Positions 35,855-44,729 of a stretch of 64,000 nucleotides of DNA are shown in pieces; the first letter of the stretch is position 1, and every line of letters starts with the position of its first letter. The position numbers and the translations under genes are program-made. The notes beneath the pieces are model-generated. The model had not been told where the DNA came from. It made no database searches and saw only the letters and a program-made list of their open reading frames with translations. Source of the DNA: CAZFAP01 sp964516325 (GTDB taxonomy: Bacteria > Auribacterota > JABMQX01); NCBI GenBank assembly GCA_964516325.1, contig CAZFAP010000003.1, forward strand, positions 1 through 64,000, given 5' to 3'.

Positions 35855-38800
35855 CTACCCGGAAGGACCGCCGATCGTAACCTCGCCAATGATGACCGAG
35901 TCGCGCTCATGGGGGAGGTCCGTCTCCGAAATTGCCGGTCGTTCATCTCTCACAGGTCTCCACAAGCCAACGTTGATTCGATACCTCCCCGGGATCGCAG
36001 TCGGGGGGATTTGCTCCTCGGACTTGAGCAGGCGTTCGAGCCGTTCAGGCTTTTCCGGGATGGAAATATCGTCGAGGAGGACGTGGTCGAGTTGAAATGC
36101 AATGCTTCCTTTTTCGTCGAGAAAATGGACCCACACAATCATGTCCGGGGGAACAACGTAGTCTCTCTCGATTTTCCAGTACATGGTCATGCGGATTTTT
36201 TGACCGGGCTGATGCGGTCCTCGGTTGATGGCATAGCCCGTGAGACGAATGTTCTTTCCGAAAGAGACGGCGACTTCACGGAAGTCGCTGGGCTGCACGT
36301 CCGCTCGCGCTTTGGACACGATGTTCTGAAGCCTCTCCTTGTCTTCGGCGCTTAGCCCGGAGGTGAGCCGCTCCATCTGCTCGATTGGCTTTGCGAGGTC
36401 GGGCCTCAGCTTGTGGGCGAGAAGGCAGCATTGGAGAGCGTTGTGTCCGTCTCCCCGCTCCGCGTACCGCAAGCCAAGCTGAACCAACGGCGAGTAGTCG
36501 AGGGGACCAATCGTGGCATCGGAAGCAGGAGGCTCTCTTACGAGACGGAGAAGTCGGCTCAAAGTTGAAATCGAGGAAATGGGATCGGGCCGGATTTCAA
36601 ACTGGTCAACTAAGAGGGGGACATAGCGATCGCAGCGGATAGTGATCTGGCATTCGGGGAGCTCCACCGGCTTCTCGAACTGGAACTCGACGATGCTGTA
36701 GGCAGCCGAAAAAGAGCTCGCAGGGAACGTCTTCTCGGAAAGAAACTTCTGCGTCCGCGGCTCAACGAGTCCGATCTTAAAGGTGGCGTTGTCGTTGGCG
36801 CTTCCCCGGTACTTCACGTTAACCCGGGCGAGATAGCAACCGGGCTCCAGGAAAAGAGGAGGCGTTCCTATCTCCCAGACTCCCGCGGCCGGTTGGTCGG
36901 TTTCGGGCGCGGCGGCTTTGTCTCCTGAGGCGGCTGTGTCCTCGACGGCGCTGAAGCCGAGCGGCCGGCCTCTCTCGGCCTCGACCGAATAGTAGGGTAA
37001 CTCTCGGAAGTAATCGTCCAAAATGCCAAGCGCGGAAGCGAACGTTTTCGCATTCATCTCCTGGCTGAGGACAGCCGCCTTGTCCAAAAGGGCCTTCGTG
37101 CCCTCACGCATCTCCAACTGCGAAAGCTTGGCGGAGATGAAAGCCATCGCGGCGAGGACGGGGCTGGTGCTCCGTTCGGCCGCTTCTGCGAGGAAAGGAT
37201 ATGCGGCCCCGTATTCTCCGATCTGATAGAGCGCGGTCCCCTTCTGTTCCGGGGTGAGCGCCAGCATCATCCATACTTTCGCCGCGTTGGTGGACGCGGA
37301 CAGGTTGTAAAGATATTGAGAAGGCCCCGAAGGAAACATTTTCCGCAAGCCGGAGAGCCGCTTCCAGCGGACCTGGTGAGGCTCCAAGTATGGTTCCCAC
37401 TTCACTCCTCCCAGAGATACCCGGACATCCCCCGGGGGGGAACCATTTCTCACTATGACCAGGACTTCCTCTGCCGGTTTCGGTGCTACAAGGATGTGTG
37501 AGACCCCTTTGTCCTTTCCAAATTCGACCACCTTCTCGTCGCGGTAGAAGTCTGCGCCATTGGCGAAGATAAACTCGTTGCCGTCGAGGGAGGGAATTCG
37601 CTGGTAAACCGGGAGCGAGAAGCCCTTTCTGAGAAAGTCTGAGTCATTCGCAAAAATCCTTACCGTCGGATTCCGGAAGATGGGGAGGGCATCGTCCTCG
37701 AGGCTGAATTCTTTGAGCAAGAAAAAGCCCCGTGGAACCTTTTGAGGCTTTATGCTCGACTGGAGGAAAATCTGTCGGGAGGGGCGCGCCTCGTCCTCGC
37801 CGTAGCCCTCGAGTTCAAAGGTATAGGGACTGCTCCTGACGCGGTAGAACGATGGGAGGTTCTCTCTCGCCCATTCTTTCGATGCCTTTCGTGTATCCCG
37901 ACGGGAATAAAAGAAGTCCTCGGTAACTGTCGCCTTCAGAAGGTGAAACGCGCCCGCGGCGACGATCAAAACCGCTGCAATCATCCTGAGCTCACGAATC
38001 TTCCTCCAGCGAGCGATCTCAACTATCAGAGCCGAGGCTGCCAGGGATAACCCGGGCATCGCCGCTGAAAGATAGACGCGATGGAAGAGGGGCTTGGAGA
38101 CGAAAATGAGCAGGAGGTAGAGGGTGGGGAAGGAGGCGACGATAGCCGTTGACTTCCTTCTCGTCAAGCACCGCACAAGGCCGGCGAACGCCATAATCAG
38201 GAGCACCAGCCCCAAGGAGCGCAAAAGGACAGGAAAATTCTTGCCGATGGAGAAGCAGACCTGGTTGAAGAATCCGGCGGCGAGTTGCTCCCGCGTCAAT
38301 CCCGCACGAGAGCTGTATCGGCACTTCCGCCAAACATCATGGAGGATCTTTCCCGGGGCGATGAACATGGAGGGAGTTGCCAGGCAGAAGCCAACGACGA
38401 AGGAACCGCCCAGCAAGCCGAGGCGGGCAAGGGCCTTTTTCTCCAGGAGTCTCCGGGGCGGCCAGTAGCGGCAGAGGTGAGCTACAAGACAGGTCAGCCC
38501 GACAATCCCTCCATGGTACTTCGCCGAGAAAGTGAATGCGACCGCAACCCCGGCGAGGATGTAGTCCCGCGGTCGGCCCGCGCTGAACATCCTCAGCGCA
38601 AAGATCAGCGACAGATTGGCGAAGAACGACATAGTGGTGTCGTTGGTCGCCTCGTGCGCCGTTGTGATGTCCATGGGGTTGATGGCAAGGAGGACCGCAG
38701 CCAGTAAGGCGGTCGTGCGGTCGAGGCACTTTTTCCCGACTGCGTAGATGATCAGGAGAAGCGATGTCGAGAAGGCGACATTGACGAGGCGGGCGGTCCA

Positions 38801-39157
38801 GAAGAGAGCCATTTTGCTCGGTTTGTCGAGGTCAACGCCAAAAAAGGCTTTCAGCGCGGGTTTGGCGAGACCGATACCTCTCCACAGATATTCCACAATG
38901 CGCGAATAGAAAAACGGGTACCCGTCGTAATAGTAATTGCCGAGGCGAAAGAAGTAGTTGCCGTGGCGGAACATCTCTACCGCCCAGATTTGTTTGGGTG
39001 CGTCGGGATGATAGACTTCTCCTTCGGTCAAGCCATGCCCGATGCCGCAAAGCCTCAGCCCCAACCCAAGAAGGACAATCGCCGCCAGCAGGATCGAGAG
39101 AAGGATCGGCGTCGTCTTTGGTTTTTGCTGCTCTTTGACTTTTGCCTTTTTTCCCAT
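35855..39157 (-). CDS. Large GT39/PMT-like membrane glycosyltransferase
   Basis: 1100 residues. The N-terminal half is a polytopic GT-C domain: a first span (ILLSILLAAIVLLGLGLRLCGI), the first luminal loop with the acid motif YHPDAPK, then about ten more spans to residue 410. This matches dolichyl-phosphate-mannose protein mannosyltransferase-like (PMT_2) enzymes that use lipid-linked sugars. The long C-terminal half is hydrophilic and mixed: a region around residues 500-640 with beta strands, a TPR-like helical stretch (ALYQIGEYGAAYPFLAEAAERS), a jelly-roll-like part (CYLARVNVKYRGSANDNATFKIGL) and a final domain ending MTMYWKIERDYVVPPDMIVWVHFLDE. It probably transfers sugars to surface polymers or proteins outside the membrane. 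The fusion is longer than usual PMT_2 proteins. Confidence 0.8.
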   Translation of the reverse strand: MGKKAKVKEQQKPKTTPILLSILLAAIVLLGLGLRLCGIGHGLTEGEVYHPDAPKQIWAVEMFRHGNYFFRLGNYYYDGYPFFYSRIVEYLWRGIGLAKPALKAFFGVDLDKPSKMALFWTARLVNVAFSTSLLLIIYAVGKKCLDRTTALLAAVLLAINPMDITTAHEATNDTTMSFFANLSLIFALRMFSAGRPRDYILAGVAVAFTFSAKYHGGIVGLTCLVAHLCRYWPPRRLLEKKALARLGLLGGSFVVGFCLATPSMFIAPGKILHDVWRKCRYSSRAGLTREQLAAGFFNQVCFSIGKNFPVLLRSLGLVLLIMAFAGLVRCLTRRKSTAIVASFPTLYLLLIFVSKPLFHRVYLSAAMPGLSLAASALIVEIARWRKIRELRMIAAVLIVAAGAFHLLKATVTEDFFYSRRDTRKASKEWARENLPSFYRVRSSPYTFELEGYGEDEARPSRQIFLQSSIKPQKVPRGFFLLKEFSLEDDALPIFRNPTVRIFANDSDFLRKGFSLPVYQRIPSLDGNEFIFANGADFYRDEKVVEFGKDKGVSHILVAPKPAEEVLVIVRNGSPPGDVRVSLGGVKWEPYLEPHQVRWKRLSGLRKMFPSGPSQYLYNLSASTNAAKVWMMLALTPEQKGTALYQIGEYGAAYPFLAEAAERSTSPVLAAMAFISAKLSQLEMREGTKALLDKAAVLSQEMNAKTFASALGILDDYFRELPYYSVEAERGRPLGFSAVEDTAASGDKAAAPETDQPAAGVWEIGTPPLFLEPGCYLARVNVKYRGSANDNATFKIGLVEPRTQKFLSEKTFPASSFSAAYSIVEFQFEKPVELPECQITIRCDRYVPLLVDQFEIRPDPISSISTLSRLLRLVREPPASDATIGPLDYSPLVQLGLRYAERGDGHNALQCCLLAHKLRPDLAKPIEQMERLTSGLSAEDKERLQNIVSKARADVQPSDFREVAVSFGKNIRLTGYAINRGPHQPGQKIRMTMYWKIERDYVVPPDMIVWVHFLDEKGSIAFQLDHVLLDDISIPEKPERLERLLKSEEQIPPTAIPGRYRINVGLWRPVRDERPAISETDLPHERDSVIIGEVTIGGPSG

Positions 39158-39463
39158 TTGTCAATCGAGCCGTCGTGGACGCTTGCCCGCCTTCTTCTTT
39201 CAAGAACTTCGCTCACAGACCGGTGGGCGGTCAATCAAGTGCACAACCGTTTTTTACCTTATCAAACGCGCGGAGAAAAGGGAAGAGCAACCCGCGATGT
39301 AACGCAGTCCATCGGTTAGCGTCGGATTGCCCATGACCTTCGGCACCCAAGGGCAAGGCATTACGCGGCTCTGAGGAATCGCGTTGACCGGGGGAACTTA
39401 GTGCGTTAAGATTTGCGGGCGTTGAGGGGTCAAAGGTCGTTTTCTCCGCGAGGACTGCACCCA
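39158..39463. other. 306-nt intergenic region, nothing recognised
   Basis: Divergent between the GT39-like gene and the broken GntR gene. No promoter pair, hairpin terminator or conserved repeat could be recognised. Confidence 0.4.
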
Positions 39464-39670
39464 ATGCCGACTGCGAAGCGACACATTCCGAAATACTTTC
39501 AGATCAGCCGAGACATTATCGGCTTGATCCCGAGCCGGGATTTGGTCCCGGGGATGCAGGTTCCCTCCGAGAACGAGATCATCCGGCAATACAAAGTCAG
39601 CAACACGACCGCCCGAAAAGCCCTCCAGGAGATCGAACGTGCTGGGTGGGGACGAGTTGGCGTTTTTTGA
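39464..39670 (+). pseudogene. Truncated GntR-type DNA-binding domain
   Basis: Starting at ATG 39464 the frame encodes 68 residues: KYFQISRDIIGLIPSRDLVPGMQVPSENEI, then RQYKVSNTTARKALQEIERAGW, an unmistakable winged-helix domain of GntR regulators (PSEneLxxxYxVSxxTxRxALxxLexxG). The usual continuation (RVQGKGTFV) is replaced by GRVGVF and a stop, so the wing is damaged and the effector domain of 150 or more residues is missing. The next 225 nt hold only short frames, including a 52-codon one at 39741-39899 that ends by an ATGA overlap with the broken E2 gene. It would have controlled the downstream metabolic genes. Confidence 0.78.
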
Positions 39671-39895
39671 CCTGGCGGCGCTGGTGCTGGCGTTTCGTGT
39701 GGAAGGCGTCACGTTCTGTGGATAAGAGTTGACCCTCGAAATGGAGAATTCCGGGTACCACGAGGTCCACGACGAGGACTATGAGCCTCCCAACGTGATA
39801 GCTGCCCAGTTCGACCGAATCAGAAATGAAGCGGCACAGAAGATTGAGCTTTTCGGCGGCGCGCGAGGAGTACCGCGACCGGGAGGCGCGACTCC

Positions 39896-40587
39896 ATGAC
39901 ACCCATCATCATGCTCCAAGTGGGACAGGACATCCCCACGGCGAAAATTATCGGATGGCGCTGAGCAAACGGACGATCCCTCACTTTTAGCTCGTCCTTG
40001 ACGTGGACATGTCCGAGGTGCTGAAATGGCGTCTTCAGTGTAATCGCGACAAGAGCAGACATATAACCATAACGGACATTATTATCAGAGCGTGCGCCCT
40101 GGCTCTTGCCAACTTTCCCCGGTTGAATGCTCATGTTGACGACGAGAGGGTAGTGCTCAAGAGGGACGTCAACATTGGAGTCGCCACCATCGTGGAGGAT
40201 GGGCTTTTGCTCCCGGTGATTCCCAATGCTGACAAGAAAAGCCTCCCGGAGATTTCCGATATTTCCAGAAGGAATTCCGAGGCGGCGAGACGAGGTTTTG
40301 TCAACGCCAAAAGTGTTGGCAGTTTCACGGTCAGCACGCTCGGGAGCTATTCGATCCGGGAATACCTGCCCATCATCAATCCACCGGAGTGCGCAATCCT
40401 TGCGGTCAGAGCGGTGGAGCAGCGGGTCGTGCCGCGCGGGGGAACAATCGCCGTGCGCGACCTGATAACGGTCGTCCTGTCCTGCGATCACCGTGCCATT
40501 GACGGTGTGTATGCTGCCCGATTTTTGAATTGCATAAAGGCGTACCTGGAGAAGGGCTTTTCGAACGACACACAATTCACCATGTGA
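39896..40587 (+). pseudogene. Decayed 2-oxoacid dehydrogenase E2 acyltransferase
   Basis: Two pieces of an E2 gene are joined out of frame. From ATG 39896 the sequence reads MTPIIMLQVGQDIPTAKIIGW, the start of a lipoyl domain, and then stops. From 39955 in another frame MALSKRTIPHF matches the start of the E2 catalytic domain, is interrupted by TAG at 39988-39990 where family members often have Tyr, then continues LVLDVDMSEVLKWRL to 40587. The catalytic domain is otherwise complete: VNIGVATIVEDGLLLPVIPNAD, FTVSTLGSYSIREYLPIINPPECAILAV and the active-site DHRAIDG. The rest of the lipoyl domain, the E3-binding domain and hinges are gone. A 195-codon internal frame starting at GTG 40003 could still be translated, but with no lipoyl arm it would not serve a normal complex. 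Confidence 0.8.
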
Positions 40588-40628
40588 GGAACCGAGAACA
40601 CGGGGCGCTCGGTCTCTACGGAGAACGT

Positions 40629-41363
40629 ATGATCGAAGCGCTAATTTTCGACTGCGACGGTGTGATAGCAAACACAGAGCGGGATGGACATCGCATTGCA
40701 TTCAATCTCGCGTTCGCGGAGAGAGGCTACAAATTCAAGTGGGGCGTCGAGCACTACGGAGACTTGTTGAAGATTGCCGGCGGCAAGGAGCGCATGCGCT
40801 TCCACTTCGAGGAAAAGGGCTGGCCCCGGGGTGTCTATGACCGCGACGAGCTCATCAAGGAGCTCCATCTGCGGAAGACAGTCCTCTACATGGAAATGGT
40901 GGAACGCCGACAATTGCCCCTTCGCCCAGGGGTGAAACGATTGGTTGACGAAGCTATCGCGGATGGCGTGGCTTTAGCCGTCTGCTCGACGTCCAGCCAA
41001 AGAGCTGTGGAGCTCATCGTCGAGAAGCTTTTCGGGGAGGAGCGGCAGTCGAAATTCGCGCTCCTTCTTGCAGGAGACATCGTATCGAAGAAGAAACCGG
41101 ATCCCGAAATCTATAATCTCGCGAGGGAGCGGCTGAGGGTGAGGGCCGACCGGTGTCTCGTGATTGAGGATAGTCGAAATGGCCTTCTCGCAGCGAAGGC
41201 GGCGGGATTGCATTGTGTAATCACTACGAGCCGCTACACGGTGGACGAGGACTTCAAGGAAGCGGATGCGGTATTCCCTGAGCTGGGTGATCCGCCGGGC
41301 CGTCATGTGACTCTCAAGGACTTGCAACGAATTGTGGCTGCCAAAGACGGGTACATTTTCTAA
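40629..41363 (+). CDS. cbbY: CbbY-like HAD-superfamily phosphatase
   Basis: 244 residues. The ATG at 40629 opens MIEALIFDCDGVIANTERDGHRIAFNLAFAERG, the hallmark of CbbY-type HAD proteins (beta-phosphoglucomutase group), with nucleophile Asp8 and Asp10. Motif II is AVCSTSS, motif III KKKPDPEIYNLA, and motif IV EDSRNGLLAAKAAG with its acidic residue. CbbY proteins of autotrophs dephosphorylate the Rubisco inhibitor xylulose-1,5-bisphosphate; relatives act on other sugar phosphates. No Rubisco gene is in the window, so a general sugar-phosphate phosphatase or phosphoglucomutase is possible. The gene is intact, unlike its neighbours, and lies 41 nt after the E2 remnant and 56 nt before the broken transaldolase gene. 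Confidence 0.85.
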   Translation: MIEALIFDCDGVIANTERDGHRIAFNLAFAERGYKFKWGVEHYGDLLKIAGGKERMRFHFEEKGWPRGVYDRDELIKELHLRKTVLYMEMVERRQLPLRPGVKRLVDEAIADGVALAVCSTSSQRAVELIVEKLFGEERQSKFALLLAGDIVSKKKPDPEIYNLARERLRVRADRCLVIEDSRNGLLAAKAAGLHCVITTSRYTVDEDFKEADAVFPELGDPPGRHVTLKDLQRIVAAKDGYIF

Positions 41364-41419
41364 TCGGCGAACCCGTGTCCTGACTCTTTTGCCTATTGAT
41401 TCACAGCAAGGAAAAGACA

Positions 41420-41902
41420 ATGAAAATGTTCCTGGATTCCGCGGACGTTGATGCGATACGGAGAGCGAACGATACAGCGCTGCTGGATGGAGTTACCACC
41501 AACCCATCTATGGTTGCGCAAACGGTGAAGAAATTCTCCCAACTCATCAAGGAGATTTGCTCTACTGTAACTGGACCGGTGAACGTCGAAGCGATGGGTT
41601 CCACTGCACAGGATCTCATCGAGAATGCACAGCCGCTGGCACGACTCTCCCCCAATATTGTCGTCAAAATCCCAATGACGGTCGAGGGGCTAACCTGGAT
41701 TATTCATAAACCCCCGGAGCGCGCTGGTTGGAGAGCGGGTAGCAAATGCTTTTGGAGGTTCGCGCTGGGAATAGGGCTGAAAGAGGCTTTTGCGGCTGAA
41801 TCCGGAGACACTGCCCCCTTGCCCCCAATTGGTTTTCAGGCGGGGGGCACGCCAAAACGAAGCGAGCCTACCGTGATACCAAAGATGCTCCAGCTATCTT
41901 GA
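41420..41902 (+). pseudogene. Truncated transaldolase (fructose-6-phosphate aldolase-like)
   Basis: ATG at 41420 with AAGGAAAAG upstream gives MKMFLDSADVDAIRRAN, LLDGVTTNPSMVAQT and the Schiff-base lysine segment NIVVKIPMTVEGL (Lys83), all standard for the short TalC/FSA transaldolases of about 215 residues. After residue 91 (near 41693) homology stops abruptly; the frame then runs through unrelated sequence (TWIIHKPPERAGW and on) to 41902. The break contains the phrase CCTGGATTATTCATAAAC, which resembles an insertion-sequence end, but no partner end was found. The protein would lack most of the barrel and is unlikely to work. Confidence 0.82.
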
Positions 41903-42021
41903 GCAGAGTTCAGGATGTCGGGAGTCTTCTTTTCTTGGAAAACGGCCGTGAGAACTGTCCGGTGTTCAAGAGCGTTCTTGACTGGGTCGGGCAGAAAACA
42001 GGGGTTCCGGCATACGAGTAG
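41800..42021 (+). pseudogene. Orphan C-terminal coding fragment
   Basis: Overlapping the tail of the transaldolase frame, another frame is open from 41800 to a stop at 42019-42021 and looks like a genuine protein end: RAYRDTKDAPAILSRVQDV, then GSLLFLENGREN and VFKSVLDWVGQKTGVPAYE. Amino-acid composition is protein-like but no start codon with ribosome-binding site is present and the family was not recognised. It is likely the 3' remnant of a gene deleted together with the 3' part of the transaldolase. Confidence 0.4.
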
Positions 42022-42059
42022 GTCCGATCCGAAGACACTGTATGCTGCCGACAACCGCG

Positions 42060-43091
42060 CTACTTATCATCCGATATGAGCCACTCCTTGTTGAATTCGG
42101 CGTGTTTGATGTGGGTGCGGCGGTAGGTGTAAACGACATGGATGAGGCCGTCGCGGGTTTGAATGACTGCGGGATAGGAATACTCGCCCCTCTCGGTTTC
42201 GAGGTTCTTGATGAGAGGCCAGGTCTGGCCCTCGTCGGTCGAAAGTGCTGCCGACAGGGGTGTTCGTCCTCTCGGGGTGTTGTTGAAGATGAGGACGAGC
42301 TCGCCGCCTTGGAGCTTGACCATATCGAGCCTCGAGCCGGAGTTGGGGAGGTCGTGCTTGGTTGCCGGCGACCAGGTGCGGGCGTTGTCCCGGCTGGTGG
42401 ATTGCCACATTTTCCCAGCAACCCACGTGCGCATGTAGCAGAGCAGCGAGCCGTCCTTGAGCTGAACGACGGACGGCTGGATGTTCCCGGGACTCGATTT
42501 GATGGGGCCCGTTTTCTGCCAGGTTTCTCCGCCATCGCTTGAGATCATGAAGACGCTTGACACGTTCTCTTCGTCGTAGAGTGGAAGCAGGGTCTCACCG
42601 TTCTTCAGGACGAGAGGCTTCGTGCCGGTCATCCAGCCAAGCTCCTTTCGCAGAAAGACCGGCTCAGACCAGGTAGCTCCATTGTCCTTCGATTTCATGT
42701 ATTTGATATTGCACGTCGTCCAGCCGTTCCCCTCCATCGTGACGTAGAAAAGCCACAGCGTGCCTTTCGGGTCGCACCACAGGACGGGATTGCCCTCCGA
42801 TTTGTTTGGTGTGTCAACAAGCACCTTCACGTCTGACCATTCGGCAGCCCCCTGCGGTCGGCGGGAGAAGAGGACGGCAACGTCGCGAGCCTTCTCCTGT
42901 CGCCCGGCGTACCAGGCAACGAGAAGACCGGCGTTCGGGAGCTCGACGATCGTGCCCGCGTGGCAGCTCGGGTAGCCCTCAACTTTCTGAAAAATCAGCT
43001 CCCCCTTCAAGTGCGGCTTGCCACTTTCAGCACGACCAACCGAGCAGCCCGAGAATCCAGCGACAAGAAAAAGGACAATCAGCTTACCCAT
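42060..43091 (-). CDS. BNR-repeat sialidase-like lipoprotein
   Basis: 343 residues. The start at 43091 has GGAGGG at good spacing; the longer frame to 43148 has no site. The N-terminus is a lipoprotein signal, MGKLIVLFLVAGFSGC, with Cys16 as the lipid-modified residue. The rest is a six-bladed beta-propeller of the sialidase superfamily with Asp boxes (SKDNGATW, SSDGGETW, SRDNARTW, STDEGQTW) and propeller phrases such as VELPNAGLLVAWYAGRQ and RLDMVKLQGGELVLIFNN. An arginine and the Tyr/Glu pair of true sialidases cannot be verified by eye, so the activity may be sialidase or another glycosidase. It follows the symporter gene on the same strand after 101 nt. Confidence 0.82.
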   Translation of the reverse strand: MGKLIVLFLVAGFSGCSVGRAESGKPHLKGELIFQKVEGYPSCHAGTIVELPNAGLLVAWYAGRQEKARDVAVLFSRRPQGAAEWSDVKVLVDTPNKSEGNPVLWCDPKGTLWLFYVTMEGNGWTTCNIKYMKSKDNGATWSEPVFLRKELGWMTGTKPLVLKNGETLLPLYDEENVSSVFMISSDGGETWQKTGPIKSSPGNIQPSVVQLKDGSLLCYMRTWVAGKMWQSTSRDNARTWSPATKHDLPNSGSRLDMVKLQGGELVLIFNNTPRGRTPLSAALSTDEGQTWPLIKNLETERGEYSYPAVIQTRDGLIHVVYTYRRTHIKHAEFNKEWLISDDK

Positions 43092-43192
43092 TTTTGACCC
43101 TCCATCGAGATGTTCACAGCGACGAAGTTCTCCTCCGCGAGATTTCAAATCTCGCGATGCGATGCAGACCTCTCCGCATCAAATGATGCATT

Positions 43193-44722
43193 CTATTTCG
43201 CTCCGGAAATTCCCGGCGCGACTCTCTTCCGCCGCGAGATCACCAGCGCAATAACTGCTCCGACGACGAGCAAGGATGCCGCGCCGAGAAGCCCCGTCAG
43301 GTGCTTATGGAACGGGCATTCGAGCCACTGCCAGCTCCCGGGCAAACCTCTCGCGAAAGTCGCCCAGGCGATGACAGCGACGCTGACGATGACGCCGACG
43401 AGAGCACTTTCATGGCGTGCGCGCCTGACCAGCAAACCGAGCAAGAACAGGCCGAGCATTCCTCCGCCAAATATGGCAGAGATTTGCCACCAGACGTCGA
43501 GAGCAGACTTCGCCTCGATCATCGCCAGGGCGGCTCCGGTGCCCAGAACGCCGAATGCCAAACTGGCCATTCGCAGGGCGCGAAGGCACTGACGATCGCC
43601 CGCTCCCCGACGGAAATAGCGGCGATAGAAGTCGGCGACGGCGACGCTGGCGGAACTGTTCACGCTGGAATCAATCGTGCTCATGGCGGCGGCGAAGATC
43701 GCGGCGACCAGAAGCCCACGAACGCCCACGGGTAGCTCCGTGACGATGAAGAAGGGGAAAACTCGGTCTGCGCCGCCTGAAGCGCGGAGGCTTGCGGGCA
43801 GGCTGGCAGTGTGGAGTCTGTAATAGGCGAAAAGGGCTGTGCCGATGAAGAGAAAAATGGCGGACACGGGGACATACGTCAGCCCGCCGAGCCAGAGGGC
43901 TTTCCTCGCCTCTCTGTCGGACTTCGCGGCCAGATACCGCTGAATATAGTTCTGATCCACGCCGAAGTTCTTGAGATTCTCGACGATGCCGTAGATGAAG
44001 ATGACCCAGAATGTCGGGAGCGCGAGATTGAGAGACCAACCGGCAAGGCCAAATTTATTCTCCGCGCGACCGACGGAAAAGATTCGGCCCAGTCCTCCTG
44101 GCATCCTGAACACCAGAATCGCGGCGCAGGCGAGCGCGCCGCCGAGCAGAATGAAAACCTGAACCACATCCGTCCAAACGACTCCTTCGATTCCGCCCAG
44201 GACGGTATAGATTGTCGTCGCGATGCCGAGAACCACGATGATGAAGACGAGGTCAACGCCGATGAATTCGGAGAAAGCGACAGCCAGGTAATAGAGCACT
44301 GTCCCGACGCGGCCGAGTTGAAGGAGGACGAAGCTCAGTGCTGCGTAGGACCTCGCCCAGGGGCGGAAACGCTCCTCGAGGTACTCGTAGGCGGATATCC
44401 TCAGCTTTCGGCGATAAAGAGGGATGAAGGAGACAGACGCGACGACGCAGATGATGGGGATTGTCAGGCTGAAAACGAACCGGCTCCAGTCGGATTTGTA
44501 CGCATCGCCCGCGTAAGCGAGGAAGGTGATGCTGCTCAGGTAGGTGCCCAGGACGGATAGACCGAGCGCCCAACCGGGCATGGAGCGGCTGCCGACGGCA
44601 AACCCCTCCACCGTCCGGCTCCTTTTGAGAAAATAGCACCCGTACGCGACTATCCCGACCACATAAGCCCCGACCACGAGCTGGTCAGGCAACAGAAGTC
44701 TGTGGGATGCTGGACTTGTCAT
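43193..44722 (-). CDS. Sodium:solute symporter family (SLC5-like) transporter
   Basis: 509 residues with about 13 hydrophobic spans. Recognition: the first helices (LVVGAYVVGIVAYGCYFLKRSRTVEGFAVG), the substrate-helix phrase PGWALGLSVLGTYLSSITFLAYAGDAYKSDW, YEYLEERFRPWARSYAA, the VLGGIEGVVWTDVVQVFIL motif and VGVRGLLVAAIFAAAMSTIDSSVNSSASV, where the SSxxNS serines mark the second sodium site. It starts 7 nt after the retropepsin-like gene stop, so it is probably read from the same mRNA as the two-component genes upstream. With the BNR lipoprotein next to it, uptake of a sugar such as sialic acid is a fair inference. Confidence 0.88.
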   Translation of the reverse strand: MTSPASHRLLLPDQLVVGAYVVGIVAYGCYFLKRSRTVEGFAVGSRSMPGWALGLSVLGTYLSSITFLAYAGDAYKSDWSRFVFSLTIPIICVVASVSFIPLYRRKLRISAYEYLEERFRPWARSYAALSFVLLQLGRVGTVLYYLAVAFSEFIGVDLVFIIVVLGIATTIYTVLGGIEGVVWTDVVQVFILLGGALACAAILVFRMPGGLGRIFSVGRAENKFGLAGWSLNLALPTFWVIFIYGIVENLKNFGVDQNYIQRYLAAKSDREARKALWLGGLTYVPVSAIFLFIGTALFAYYRLHTASLPASLRASGGADRVFPFFIVTELPVGVRGLLVAAIFAAAMSTIDSSVNSSASVAVADFYRRYFRRGAGDRQCLRALRMASLAFGVLGTGAALAMIEAKSALDVWWQISAIFGGGMLGLFLLGLLVRRARHESALVGVIVSVAVIAWATFARGLPGSWQWLECPFHKHLTGLLGAASLLVVGAVIALVISRRKRVAPGISGAK

Positions 44723-44729
44723 CAGACGC

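Noticed and set aside
39741..39899. 52-codon frame ending with an ATGA overlap at the E2 remnant
   Set aside because: No ribosome-binding site, no recognised domain, and it lies in a decayed interval; kept only as a possible remnant of an upstream dehydrogenase gene.
39988..39990. TAG in the E2 frame read as pyrrolysine
   Set aside because: No evidence for pyrrolysine genes, and the adjacent frame break and deletion show that the gene is degenerate.
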